From Alphaproteobacteria bacterium (GTDB lineage Bacteria > Pseudomonadota > Alphaproteobacteria > Micavibrionales > Micavibrionaceae): a DNA stretch of 64,000 nt. The position numbers and the translations under genes were made by a program. How positions within the stretch are numbered: position 1 is the stretch's first letter; every line of letters starts with the position of its first letter. Below are positions 1 to 9,927 of the stretch, piece by piece. The DNA lies in assembly GCA_002401695.1 (NCBI GenBank), contig NVTV01000004.1:97260-161259 (forward strand), given 5' to 3'. The notes under the pieces are model-generated. The model did no database searches. It saw nothing but the letters and a program-made list of their open reading frames with translations, and was not told where the DNA came from.

Positions 1-222
1 TATACTGATCAGGATGGGCTTATTCTCGCGGCGCGCTTTTTCCAGTGCTTCTTCGCCCCATGGATACCAGTCCACCGGATTATGGGCATGTTGCTGTAAA
101 TAGGGGCTGAAAGTGTTTGCCAGATGGTTGGTGTGTTCGAATGTTGTTTCTGCCATGATAGGGGGTATCGTAAATAATGTTGCTATAATCAGGGCAGTAA
201 TTTTTGCGGGTTTAAAAATCAT
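1..222 (-). CDS. DUF255 / thioredoxin-like protein (SSP411/YyaL family), N-terminal part
   Basis: The 74 codons present run off the left edge. The start at 222 is preceded by a good ribosome site (GGGGGA about 8 bases upstream). Residues 1-24 form a signal peptide (basic MIFKPAK, hydrophobic core, PPIMA-E cleavage site). The mature part carries the hallmark of the DUF255 family: [20 protein letters not shown] followed by [23 protein letters not shown], which is the start of a thioredoxin-like fold. The Cys-x-x-Cys that usually follows lies outside the window. Biochemical function is not settled for this family; an export signal suggests a periplasmic role here. It lies directly downstream of amiC with a 25-base gap, so the two may be co-transcribed. 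Confidence 0.85.
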   Translation of the reverse strand, partial: MIFKPAKITALIIATLFTIPPIMAETTFEHTNHLANTFSPYLQQHAHNPVDWYPWGEEALEKARRENKPILISI

Positions 223-247
223 CTGTGTTTTCCCCCGTGATCCTGCT

Positions 248-1486
248 TTAATGCTGCTCGTTTTGGTAAACATAGTTGAAATAACTATCAATACCGGCAT
301 GTATGGCGGCCGCCATCTTTTGTCTGTGGGCATTTTGGTTGAGGAGCGTGGCTTCCTTTTTATTGGACATGAAGCCTGCCTCAATCAGGATAGAGGGAAT
401 GTCAGGGGCTTTTAAAACCGCAAACCCTGCATAGCGATGTGGGTTTTGCAGCGTATAAATCTTATGGGCTTTCAATTTAGAGACTAGTTTATTCGCGAAG
501 AATTTTGACTGGTTCATCGTGTCATTCATTAAGAAATCACCCAGAATAAAGGCGACTTGCTCGTCTTCAACGCTAAGGCCTACACCGCCAATCAGGTCGG
601 CTTGATTTTCTTTTTCGGCCAGTTTTGCTGTTTGTGCATCGGATGCTTTTTTCGATAGAGTATAGACAGATGTGCCGTGGACACTGGGTTTGTGAATGGA
701 GTCGGCATGCAGGGATATAAATAAATCTCCGCCATGTTTGCGTGCGAATTTAACGCGATTTTTTAGGCGTACAAAAACATCGCGCTCCCGCGTAAGCAGG
801 ACACGATATTTACCAGAGGCCAGCAAGCGTTTTCTCAATTGCTTTGCCAGAGCTAAAACGACGTTTTTTTCGTAAATTCGGCTATGTCCCAAGGCACCAG
901 GATCTTGTCCACCATGACCGGGATCGATAATGATTAATGGCTTCTCGCGCGATGGATATAACGGTCTGGCAGTATTGGCAGGTGGGCGGGGAACGGCGGT
1001 GTTTTCCGCTGCTGCTGTCTTATTCTTATAATCTTCAACCTTTAGAGTGCCATGAATGATGCTTTTTGTGGCGTTGAACTTTTGTGGTGTTGTGATCTTG
1101 TAATCAATGACAATACGGTTTTCCTTATTTCCTTGTTTCGGCAGAAGGAATGCGGATTGTATGGTGATGGGCTGTTCAAGATCAAAGACAATGCGTGATA
1201 TCCCAGGGACGAGTTTGCCTTGTCTGATATCGGATATCATTGCCAGTTTTGGTTTTTGAACGCGCCCTGCCGCCCAATGAAATGTTGGCAAGTCAATAAC
1301 CATCCTATAGGGAGAGGACAAAACAAAGGCGCGATAATCTGTAACATCACTGATATCTAAAACCATTCGTACTTTTCCAGGATGGGCGCCAAAGCGAATT
1401 TGCTTGACTTCCAATGCGTGCGCCGCCGTGCTTGTCATGATAAAGACAAGGCAGAGCAGGGCTTTTAGAAAATGATGGGCGCGCAT
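248..1486 (-). CDS. amiC: N-acetylmuramoyl-L-alanine amidase, AmiC type (AMIN + Amidase_3)
   Basis: This periplasmic zinc amidase cuts the amide bond between MurNAc and the stem peptide and separates daughter cells. I start it at the ATG at 1486 (412 aa), because an upstream TTG at 1516 would put ten odd residues before a clean signal peptide ([21 protein letters not shown], cleaved after AHA). Residues about 25-130 are an AMIN domain ([20 protein letters not shown]). A Lys/Pro/Ala-rich linker follows, then Amidase_3 from about residue 185. Zinc and catalytic residues are visible: His in [11 protein letters not shown], Glu in IYEKNVVL, His in SLHADS and Glu in [10 protein letters not shown]. 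An insert between the zinc ligands (around [19 protein letters not shown]) resembles the autoinhibitory helix of division amidases controlled by EnvC/NlpD-type activators. Confidence 0.95.
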   Translation of the reverse strand: MRAHHFLKALLCLVFIMTSTAAHALEVKQIRFGAHPGKVRMVLDISDVTDYRAFVLSSPYRMVIDLPTFHWAAGRVQKPKLAMISDIRQGKLVPGISRIVFDLEQPITIQSAFLLPKQGNKENRIVIDYKITTPQKFNATKSIIHGTLKVEDYKNKTAAAENTAVPRPPANTARPLYPSREKPLIIIDPGHGGQDPGALGHSRIYEKNVVLALAKQLRKRLLASGKYRVLLTRERDVFVRLKNRVKFARKHGGDLFISLHADSIHKPSVHGTSVYTLSKKASDAQTAKLAEKENQADLIGGVGLSVEDEQVAFILGDFLMNDTMNQSKFFANKLVSKLKAHKIYTLQNPHRYAGFAVLKAPDIPSILIEAGFMSNKKEATLLNQNAHRQKMAAAIHAGIDSYFNYVYQNEQH

Positions 1487-1621
1487 ATGTAACACGAGGC
1501 AGTACTCAGCTTTCAATCATATAAGTTAATTACAAATGACTATACTATGTACCGTCCTCATAAATACAGAGGTTGTGTTATTTTTATCCATAGCTTCGTG
1601 ATGTAGGGGGGGATAAAAGGG

Positions 1622-2470
1622 TTATTCAGCGACCTGAAATTCTTTTAGGCAGATATAACCATCTTGAATGCTGATAATGATTTCACGGGGGGATGATCGC
1701 AGCAGAGTGCCTGTTTCGTGGTTATGCTCTTCTTCCCATGTTGTGAATTGAAATACGGCGAGTTTCTGCGTGTCGTTCATATTATTGGTGACTTCTGCGA
1801 TGACGCCAAAGCGCCCAAAGGCACGTCCCTTTAACCGTAAGTTCTCTGCCGTATCGTCCCAGTCTAAGTGGCGCATGTCTGTGTCAGGCGTGTTGTAGGA
1901 GGATGCATTGTCATTATCTTGGGGGGTTGCATTGTCCCAATATGTTTTGATGTCTTTGATGATTGTGGATATGGCATTGGGCGCCCGCACGGCAACACGG
2001 GCGCTGAGCGTTTCGACGTCTGTGTGTTTATCGATGGGGGTGGCTTCTTGATACAATATATCGCCAGCATCAAAATTCTCGACCATTTTATGGACGGTAA
2101 AGCCGGCGGCTTCGGGTTCGTGCATAATAATAAAGGGCAATGGCATAATACCGCGCGCACGGGGGAGGAGGCTTGGGTGTAGGTTAATGCCGTAGGCTTT
2201 GTCGGTATTGATTGCGGGTATTTTTTTGGGATATCCTGCGCAGAGAAAAATCTCGCACCCTTTTTCGATAAGCGTATTAATATCATTTAAGGTGATTGCA
2301 TGATCGGAAATCGATATTTTGAAATGCGCGGCAAATGCGTTGATCTGTGTATTAGAGGAAAATACATCGTCGCAAGGAAAGGTGAACATATGGATAATCT
2401 CATGCCCATCCGCGATTAACCGCTGGGCGATATCTAATGTATAGTCATAGCCAATAAACACAATTTTCAT
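1622..2470 (-). CDS. Formyltransferase-family protein (methionyl-tRNA formyltransferase-like)
   Basis: A 282-aa protein with a formyltransferase N-terminal fold: MKIVFIGYDYTLDIAQRLI at the start, then GINLHPSLLPRARG around residue 95-108 (the Asn and His of the catalytic triad), then MVENFDAGDIL with the Asp. The C-terminal portion (residues 190-282) could be a short FMT C-terminal-like domain. It is shorter than true Fmt (about 310 aa) and its N-terminal segment is divergent. Better alternatives to Fmt are a sugar-amine or amino-acid formyltransferase; the substrate cannot be read from the sequence. It stands alone, 135 bases upstream of amiC on the same strand. Confidence 0.75.
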   Translation of the reverse strand: MKIVFIGYDYTLDIAQRLIADGHEIIHMFTFPCDDVFSSNTQINAFAAHFKISISDHAITLNDINTLIEKGCEIFLCAGYPKKIPAINTDKAYGINLHPSLLPRARGIMPLPFIIMHEPEAAGFTVHKMVENFDAGDILYQEATPIDKHTDVETLSARVAVRAPNAISTIIKDIKTYWDNATPQDNDNASSYNTPDTDMRHLDWDDTAENLRLKGRAFGRFGVIAEVTNNMNDTQKLAVFQFTTWEEEHNHETGTLLRSSPREIIISIQDGYICLKEFQVAE

Positions 2471-2564
2471 AGCTATGAGTGTGTCAGGAATAATAGGGTC
2501 GGATCAAGGAAAAATACAATTTTATACTGTAGAGATTTTGGAAGAGATTTCGAGGGGATTTTCT

Positions 2565-2963
2565 TTAAGTACCCCGAAATGTATCGAGCAGCTCATCAAA
2601 CAGCTCTCCTGCTACTTTTATGGTGCTTAAATTCGCTTTATAGGATAAAGCCGCCAGCTTAATATTCACGATTTCTTCTGCTAAATTGATGTTGGGAACG
2701 CCGATCATGCCGTTTTCATCTGTAAAGGGCGAGTCCGGATCATAAGCAGGGGTAAATGCCGGCTCTTGCGCAATAAAGTCTGTATGTACACCGCCTATCG
2801 CTCCCAAAGCTGTGGATTGCGTGGTGATTGGCGTGTATGGCGCGTGAGCCGTATCGGTTAGTGAGCCTGTCGTGCTTACATTTGCGATGTTCGAGGCACT
2901 GGCATTCAAACGCAATGACGCTGAATTTAACCCTGTTAATGCTATTCCAATGGCATTTGTCAT
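2565..2963 (-). CDS. FlgC-like flagellar basal-body rod protein
   Basis: A 132-aa protein with both ends of the rod/hook family. The N-terminus (AIGIALTGLNSASLRLNASA followed by SNIANVST) is the flg_bb_rod motif. The C-terminus (GVPNINLAEEIVNIKLAALS followed by YKANLSTIKVAGELFDELLD) is the Flg_bbr_C motif, and PDSPFTDENGMIGVPN is typical of FlgC. Known FlgC builds the proximal rod in the periplasm and is exported by the flagellar type III apparatus. It is an orphan: no other flagellar gene lies in the window, so a rod-like role outside a full flagellar operon is possible. Confidence 0.8.
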   Translation of the reverse strand: MTNAIGIALTGLNSASLRLNASASNIANVSTTGSLTDTAHAPYTPITTQSTALGAIGGVHTDFIAQEPAFTPAYDPDSPFTDENGMIGVPNINLAEEIVNIKLAALSYKANLSTIKVAGELFDELLDTFRGT

Positions 2964-3035
2964 GTTTTTAGGATACCATATAACCCGTTAAGATGTTATT
3001 GATAAGATAATATGGAATTTAAGGGATATTAAATA

Positions 3036-3476
3036 ATGCGTAAATTTAGTTTTTTAATGGTTTTTGCTGCCATTTCATTGAGTGCCTGTTCGTCAAAGCC
3101 GTGGAGTGGTGATGATTTTAAGCCTTACTTGGGTGAAGAACAGATCAGACAGAGTTCTTTGTGGGAAGGCGATAACTGGACGCCTGAAGATTGGATCAAA
3201 GAAGATGGTGATGAAAAACGTGTTATGCATGATCTTTATGCGGCGAATATTGTGGTAGACCAATATTCGAATAAGGATAATATCCCTGTTTTAGAAGTTG
3301 GTGATCAGTTTATGCGTATGTCGGGCATTGATCGTTTCCGCGTTTTGCAATTCATGGATCATGTCTTTGAAATCACAGCATCTTCAAAAGATGGCTTGTT
3401 TTATGTTCAGTATGATCAAGATGGTGATGATGAAATTGTCGGACTTTATAATAAGCACGGTTTTCAACGTTATTGA
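3036..3476 (+). CDS. Putative lipoprotein of unknown function
   Basis: 146 aa with an N-terminal lipoprotein signal: MRKFSFLMVFAAISLSAC-SS, the lipobox being LSAC with Cys at residue 18. The mature part is acidic and aromatic-rich and ends with an Asp-rich stretch (YDQDGDDEIVGLYNKHGFQR) that looks like a beta-strand/calcium-loop element. I do not recognise a family. An AAGGG about ten bases upstream supports the start. It has its own transcription direction, divergent from the FlgC-like gene. Confidence 0.75.
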   Translation: MRKFSFLMVFAAISLSACSSKPWSGDDFKPYLGEEQIRQSSLWEGDNWTPEDWIKEDGDEKRVMHDLYAANIVVDQYSNKDNIPVLEVGDQFMRMSGIDRFRVLQFMDHVFEITASSKDGLFYVQYDQDGDDEIVGLYNKHGFQRY

Positions 3477-3578
3477 TCATTCATAATATTTATTGATATC
3501 TCTGCTTTATGTAGACGGTCTAGGCGCGTAGATGCGCTTGTGTCGTATTTGCCGTACAGGGTTTTCTTGAAAATAAAT

Positions 3579-3608
3579 TTGTATATTCACCTGCATAACT
3601 GCTAATAT
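3579..3608 (+). promoter_or_regulatory. Possible sigma-70 promoter upstream of the subtilase-like gene
   Basis: TTGTAT and TAATAT are separated by 18 bases, about 40 bases before the coding start. The match is reasonable but found by eye only. Confidence 0.35.
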
Positions 3609-3649
3609 AGTAAAAAAATAAAAGCGGTAATAATATTTAGGTGGTTTTT

Positions 3650-5293
3650 GTGGGTAAATACGCACATTTTGAAAATGTTGGAAATAGTTCTCTGTTGCAA
3701 TTATATAGCAGGCACGGGGAAGTCGCGCGTGAAATTCATCAAAATATATTAAGAGAGTTTACCGGTAATAAAGATTTAGTCGTTGACCTTGTTCGGGAAA
3801 ATCCCTTGGGGGCCGATAAAGCTATGCTGGATAAAATGTCTGAGTATGATGTTATGTCCGTGAGTACCGAGATTGGAATGGGTGCCGTTTTACGTGGCAC
3901 AGGCCTGTCTGATAAAAATAATGTAGATTTATACAGGCAGCATTTTGAACAAGAAGACATGCCTATTTATGTTGTGGCAGCTGGAAATAGCGGACAAAGT
4001 AAACGCACCGAGGCGCCGCGGGTTGCTGATTTCTCTCGCACCAGTATTGTTGTTGGTGAGGCCAATGTGAATGATGGTGAGCCGTATGTTGAAGAGCATA
4101 GTAGTCGCATTAACCCTACCTTAGTGACTGACAATCCGTTTAATCGCGGAGAAATGTATCAATATTATGATACCAGCCCGTCTTTGGAAGGGCATGAAGG
4201 CCTTGTTCAAGAGTGGTTGGTTGATCAGGAGCTCTCTAGACAACTTGATGTATTTCGAGCAGGAGAAGGAAAGGATCTTGATGATTCTGCGGTAGGTGCA
4301 AAATATTGGGAAATAAAGATTCAGTTGCATGATGAAAAATACGGAGAGAGTCCGGAAGTTCAAGCGCAGCTTAAGAATTTTATGGAGCATCCGGAGCAGC
4401 TTCATACGTTGGTTATGGCTGAAGTCAGAGAGCATAAAAATGTAGATGAAAATGGCTATACTTCGGAGATTGACGGTACATCATTTTCTGCGCCGGAGCA
4501 GGCCGGCTATGTGTCCGGCGCGATGTATGAACAAGAACAAAGAGAAGAAAAAAATCTTCCTACCCTGATGAAAGAAGAGATATCGACGCTGGTAAAAATG
4601 GCAACGGTGGATATTTCCCTACGTGAGGGACAAGATGAACGGATGCATACATTTAATAATGCAGCAAATTTTCAGTTTACCGGCCCGGGCATGCATGGTG
4701 TTTTTAATCCGGAAATGTTTAGAAATCTATTGGATGAGGCCTATAATAAAATAGGAAACACACCTGATATTGATAGAGATCCTGTAACGGCGGTTATGAG
4801 CGCTGATATTAAAGAGCAAAAAGGTAGTATTCCGGTGAGTATCGGTTTTGATAAATCTGTAGACCAGAACATAATGGTTGAACGTACGCATCTCTATATG
4901 GATTATGCGATTAATGGCTTAGTACCGCATCATGTTGCAATTAAACAACCGGAACAAGAAACAAAATACTCGAGGATTCAGACCTCCGGCGATGGCTTGA
5001 ATTTTACGGCATGGAAACGGGATGAAACAGACTTTGGCGAGACCTTAAAGTCGGGTGATACTTGGGACGTGCAAATTTTAAATGGTCAGGATACGAAGTT
5101 GACTGATTTAAGTGTCACTGTATATGGCTATAATGAAGGTGGGCTTATGGATCAAATGATGGATTATTCTACAGAAATTGCCCCGCAATATATGCCAAAA
5201 CCAGAAGAACCAGAGCCAGCACCAGCGCAAGAAGCAATCATTATCAGTAATGAGGCTAATGCTAACGCTGTGGGCGCGCCGCCGTCTTTATAA
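3650..5293 (+). CDS. Subtilase-like (S8 fold) protein lacking the N-terminal Asp region
   Basis: 547 aa starting at GTG 3650, chosen because AGGTGG lies five bases upstream; a GTG at 3641 is part of that site and a TAG stop closes the frame at 3638. Subtilase elements are recognisable: SRHGEVAREI near residue 21 resembles the His motif, YDVMSVSTEIG the following core strand, VVAAGNSGQSK near residue 110 carries the oxyanion Asn, and EIDGTSFSAPEQAGYVSGAM near residue 275 carries the nucleophile Ser in GTSxxAP. About 165 residues between the Asn and Ser blocks are acidic and helical, much longer than in classical enzymes. The Asp motif that should come first is absent, as is a signal peptide. 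The C-terminal third is beta-rich, like a P-domain, and ends in a Pro/Glu tail then NANAVGAPPSL. Activity is therefore doubtful; the fold is likely. Confidence 0.75.
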   Translation: MGKYAHFENVGNSSLLQLYSRHGEVAREIHQNILREFTGNKDLVVDLVRENPLGADKAMLDKMSEYDVMSVSTEIGMGAVLRGTGLSDKNNVDLYRQHFEQEDMPIYVVAAGNSGQSKRTEAPRVADFSRTSIVVGEANVNDGEPYVEEHSSRINPTLVTDNPFNRGEMYQYYDTSPSLEGHEGLVQEWLVDQELSRQLDVFRAGEGKDLDDSAVGAKYWEIKIQLHDEKYGESPEVQAQLKNFMEHPEQLHTLVMAEVREHKNVDENGYTSEIDGTSFSAPEQAGYVSGAMYEQEQREEKNLPTLMKEEISTLVKMATVDISLREGQDERMHTFNNAANFQFTGPGMHGVFNPEMFRNLLDEAYNKIGNTPDIDRDPVTAVMSADIKEQKGSIPVSIGFDKSVDQNIMVERTHLYMDYAINGLVPHHVAIKQPEQETKYSRIQTSGDGLNFTAWKRDETDFGETLKSGDTWDVQILNGQDTKLTDLSVTVYGYNEGGLMDQMMDYSTEIAPQYMPKPEEPEPAPAQEAIIISNEANANAVGAPPSL

Positions 5294-5308
5294 ACTTATC
5301 ATTCAAAT

Positions 5309-6198
5309 CTATATGCTTTTCTTCTTTATCGCTGTTTCTCTATAGAGAATGAAAATGTTGCTGGATATGATAATGCTTGCGCCTAAAACAACATTCATGC
5401 TTGGCATTTTATCCCAAAATAGATAATCGAACAGCATTGTCCAGATAATCATACTATACATGATTGGGGCGATGAGGCTGGCTTCGGCAAGGCGAAAACT
5501 TTGAGTTTTAGCGAGCAGGGAGAGCAGCCCTGTCGTGCCCAAGCCGGCAATGATCCAAAATGCATTAAGCGAGAAACTGTCGGGTTTCACCTCCGCAAAG
5601 GGGAAATGCATGCCGCATGTTATTGTGCCGAACAGGACAAAGTAGAAAACCGTTGTTGTGGCGTTTTCCGTCTTTCCCATCCACCGCAGGCACGTATCCA
5701 CGCACCCTGCAAAAAAGCCCCAGCTAAGCCCGACGATGAGGCCTAGCATTGGCAACGTATTTGTCTCTGCTGTGGGGTTTGCCATGATGATAACCCCTGT
5801 AAACCCGATGAGAACCGCGCCTAACCGATATGCGCCGACAGGTTCTTTCAAGACGGGGTAGGAAAGCAGCACAACGAATAAAGGTGCAAAATTGTTGTTT
5901 CCGCCAAGGGCATCATGGACAGCGCCCACGTGCCTAACACAATGCCAACGGTGCCGATTGCGCCCCTGAATAAATGCGCGAAAGGGCGTTTTGTGCGCAA
6001 GGTTGTTAGATTTCCGGCGAAAACGAACCATATAAATAATGCGGTGAGGGAAAAGGCATTACGGAAGAATGTCACTTCGACAGGGCCAAAATATGTGGAG
6101 AGCAGCTTTGCAAACAGGCTCATCCCTGCCAGCATAAAGGCGTTAATGACGGCAAACATGATTCCCATCATAATCTGGTTTTTGGAATGATCACCCAT
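5309..6198 (-). pseudogene. EamA/DMT-family transporter, frameshifted
   Basis: Two overlapping reading frames together make one drug/metabolite transporter of about 295 aa with ten predicted membrane segments. The first frame (start 6198) gives MGDHSKNQIMMGIMFAVIN through LSMMPLAETTI and then goes out of frame. The second frame continues with FAPLFVVLLSYPVLKEPVGA and runs to 5309. The switch falls at the A-run 5888-5891 (TTTT on the coding strand). One more T would give ...AETTIFAPLFVV..., which matches the family exactly. It is either a recent inactivating deletion or a homopolymer sequencing error. The start overlaps the stop of the upstream paralogue by eight bases (ATGGGTGA), so they form a two-gene operon. 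Substrate unknown. Confidence 0.85.
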
Positions 6199-7138
6199 TT
6201 TGATTCTGCCCTTTCGTGTTCTTATCTTTCATATTATTGATGTATTCACGGTAAATAATATAAAGCTGCGCCGATATGATAAGGCTTGCGCCAATCACAA
6301 GCGGTACGAACGCCAGATCATATCCCCAGATATACAGATCGATCAAGACCGTCCAGAGCAAGGCAGTGTAGCTAAATGGTGTGACTAAGGATGCGGGCGC
6401 GTATTTATAGGCATTGGACAGAAATATTTGCGCAACGCCGCCTGAAAAACCAATCAGCAGGAAGATCCAGATTTCTTCAACTATGATTCCCTTAGCAACC
6501 CACGGCATGAACATTCCGGGAATGAGGATACCGGCAATGATAAAATAAAATGTGATGGTCAGGGGGGACTCAGACCTTAGGCTGCGCAGAATTGTATACA
6601 TTGTGCTGTGTAGAATGGCTGCGGTAAGGGCGAGTGCTAGCCCAATAAGGCTGATCGCGCCGCTGGGTTGTGCAATAACAAGAACCCCGCACATGCCGAT
6701 GAAAATAGCGCTCCATCTATGGATGCCGACATGTTCTTTAAGAAAGAAGAATGCTAAAGCAGGGGTCAATAAAGACGAGGCGAAGAATAAAACAGTCGCG
6801 TAGGCCATGGGCAGTTGCGCAAGTGCGGCAAATGTCACGATCAGGCTGATCCCGCCGATGACGGCGCGAACGGCAACCAGCTTTGGTTTATCGGTTTTGA
6901 ATAAATGCCTGTTTTGGCGCATTATCATAAATAAGAAAAAGGGGATGAAAACGATGATGTTCCGGTAGAACGCAATCTCCGCAACGTGATGTGTTTCCGC
7001 CAAATATTTCGCACACGTGCCCATAATCGCAAACATAAAATGTGCAGCGAGGCAGCAGCCAATAGCAATAGATGTACGGTCTTTGTGGGCGCTCATAGAA
7101 TTTGTGCTTTTTTGTACGATATGGTAAAGTTCTTGCAT
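6191..7138 (-). CDS. EamA/DMT-family transporter
   Basis: 315 aa with two five-helix EamA halves. It is an inner-membrane permease of the drug/metabolite transporter superfamily. Motifs include AEIAFYRNIIVFIPFFLF in the first repeat, LAQLPMAYATVLFFASSLLT before helix 4, and KYAPASLVTPFSYTALLWTV in the second repeat. The tail is hydrophilic (KDKNTKGQNQNG). It is a paralogue of the downstream frameshifted transporter and overlaps it by eight bases. The start could instead be Met15 (7096); neither has a strong ribosome site. Export of amino acids or metabolites is the usual role, but the substrate cannot be inferred. Confidence 0.88.
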   Translation of the reverse strand: MQELYHIVQKSTNSMSAHKDRTSIAIGCCLAAHFMFAIMGTCAKYLAETHHVAEIAFYRNIIVFIPFFLFMIMRQNRHLFKTDKPKLVAVRAVIGGISLIVTFAALAQLPMAYATVLFFASSLLTPALAFFFLKEHVGIHRWSAIFIGMCGVLVIAQPSGAISLIGLALALTAAILHSTMYTILRSLRSESPLTITFYFIIAGILIPGMFMPWVAKGIIVEEIWIFLLIGFSGGVAQIFLSNAYKYAPASLVTPFSYTALLWTVLIDLYIWGYDLAFVPLVIGASLIISAQLYIIYREYINNMKDKNTKGQNQNG

Positions 7139-7184
7139 AAAAATAATAAGAATGATGTGGCTATATTAGATATAGGCAAGGGTG

Positions 7185-8618
7185 ATGGCTAGTCTAGAAG
7201 ATAATTTTAACGAACAAACCGAAAATCCGGCACATAAATATGCTGGATATGAAGGGTATGAGCGCGGTTTGGCGGAAACGCTGGACTCGCTTTATGATGC
7301 ATTTCCTGATTATCGCGGACATGTTGCCCTGGTCGATCTGAAGGCTTTGGAAGAAGATCGTGCGGGTGAGCTTGCACGTTTATCTGCGGAACTTGGTGTT
7401 GCCGATATAGAGGACGCAGTTGGTAGTGAACTCAAAAGCGGACGAATGTTCCCCGGTTTCAATGATGCGGGTGAAAAAATTGCTGTTGCTGCCGCGTGGT
7501 CTATCCATGAAAATGATCCTGATGATTTAACATTTGAGCAGAATATGTCCTTTGTGAGTGTTGCGGTCCATGAATTAGCGCATGCCATTGATTATATGGA
7601 TGGCGGGCTTCACCTTGAAGAAGGCGTGTTCGAAAGTAATTATGTTGAGTCTTATGCGGATAGTTATCGGATCGCGTTACTATCACTGCACGGTCATAAT
7701 AATGATAATATGAGAGCGCTTGTCGCGGAGTACGATAATAGACAAGCGACACGTGTGCTTGATCGTTACGATAATGGGCTTGCGTTGGCGGAAACATATC
7801 TCGTCTCGCAACGCGCTGCCAGAGATATGGGGATTAGTGAACCAACACAGAATTTTTCTTTTGGGCATTGGAAAGACGCGAAGGATATCGTGGATAGTGT
7901 CCGTAATCATAATATGGATCGCCATAGTGTAGAAGAGGATGCCTATGAACAATCGCGTTATGATCAGCTGACTCGCCGCGCGATTGTTCATAAAATCAAA
8001 GAATTTATGCATGATGGTATACAGAGCCAAGCTCCGCATATTTATGCGCAAGGTGATGAGGCGCAAATAGAGGCATTTGAAAACAAAGTTAACGTCTATG
8101 TTAATGAATTGGATGTGCGGGTTTATGAGACGGGTGAATTTACGGATGTTGATGAAGAAACCTTATTGCAGGTGGAGATTGCATATCACGCACGTGTGCA
8201 GATGAATGATTGGATGGAAGATCGTAAAGACTATATTCCATCCGCTGATCGTATGCTGGCTGCGTATGATTATTTATCCGGTAAAGGGGTGTTTTTGGAT
8301 TATCAAACCCCTGAATATGACCCGTTGGCGTTTTTTGCCAAATCGATGGATATGTATATGGAACAAGGTGATAAGGAAGATTTGACTATAGCAAAAAGGG
8401 CGCTTTCTATTGTGAAAGATATGCCGGAATATGAGGGGACAATCTTTCAGGAACAATCACGCGATGATCTTATAAGCTTCTTCGAGAATAATCCTGACGC
8501 TGTAAAAGCATTGGCCGATGGTATGACATTAGAATTTGCTTTGGATGGTACATCTACGGTGCTGCCGGAATATAAAAGCGAAGAGACTCCAAATGTTTCA
8601 TCTGGCCTGATACTTTAA
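7185..8618 (+). CDS. Zincin-like putative metallopeptidase without signal peptide
   Basis: 477 aa from ATG 7185 (a GTG at 7182 is also possible; TAGG lies eight bases before the ATG). Residues 129-133 are HELAH, the HExxH zinc motif, inside SVAVHELAHAIDYMDGG. A second motif 22 residues later, VESYADSYR with Glu155, sits where gluzincins provide the third ligand. The spacing and the E-x-x-A-[DE]-x-[FY]-R form resemble the anthrax lethal-factor-like ATLF group, but overall similarity is too weak to name a family. The rest is acidic and mostly helical. There is no signal peptide or membrane segment. The C-terminus is short and hydrophobic (NVSSGLIL). A bidirectional hairpin follows. Function unknown; peptidase activity is inferred from the zinc site. 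Confidence 0.7.
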   Translation: MASLEDNFNEQTENPAHKYAGYEGYERGLAETLDSLYDAFPDYRGHVALVDLKALEEDRAGELARLSAELGVADIEDAVGSELKSGRMFPGFNDAGEKIAVAAAWSIHENDPDDLTFEQNMSFVSVAVHELAHAIDYMDGGLHLEEGVFESNYVESYADSYRIALLSLHGHNNDNMRALVAEYDNRQATRVLDRYDNGLALAETYLVSQRAARDMGISEPTQNFSFGHWKDAKDIVDSVRNHNMDRHSVEEDAYEQSRYDQLTRRAIVHKIKEFMHDGIQSQAPHIYAQGDEAQIEAFENKVNVYVNELDVRVYETGEFTDVDEETLLQVEIAYHARVQMNDWMEDRKDYIPSADRMLAAYDYLSGKGVFLDYQTPEYDPLAFFAKSMDMYMEQGDKEDLTIAKRALSIVKDMPEYEGTIFQEQSRDDLISFFENNPDAVKALADGMTLEFALDGTSTVLPEYKSEETPNVSSGLIL

Positions 8619-8640
8619 AAGTAGGATCTCTAAATGAAAA

Positions 8641-8661
8641 AGCCCTCTGAAATGGAGGGCT
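8641..8661. terminator. Bidirectional hairpin between the zincin-like gene and ilvC
   Basis: AGCCCTC (8641-8647) pairs with GAGGGCT (8655-8661) around a 7-base loop. Four T on the minus strand and TTGTTT on the plus strand follow. The two flanking genes converge here. Confidence 0.75.
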
Positions 8662-8692
8662 TGTTTCGAATTTCTATTGATCGGGTAAAACC

Positions 8693-9778
<1,086 letters not shown>

Positions 9779-9927
9779 TTATGTTGTCGGGGAGTCGCAT
9801 AAAACAAGGTTTTCGGCGAAGAATCAAGCAAAAGATGACTCTATTTTGATGTGCTCCATATGATTTTTTTAACAAGCATGACTGAAATCTATAGCTTGCC
9901 TTAAAATTATTTGTAAAGGCGATGAAA

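Noticed and set aside
113..415. 100-aa plus-strand frame
   Set aside because: It lies across the opposite strand of the DUF255 and amiC genes and has no family signal or ribosome site.
3477..3649. Missing N-terminal Asp domain of the subtilase-like protein hidden by a frameshift
   Set aside because: An in-frame TAG at 3638 and the lack of a subtilase-like frame in the other phases make a lost segment at this locus unlikely.
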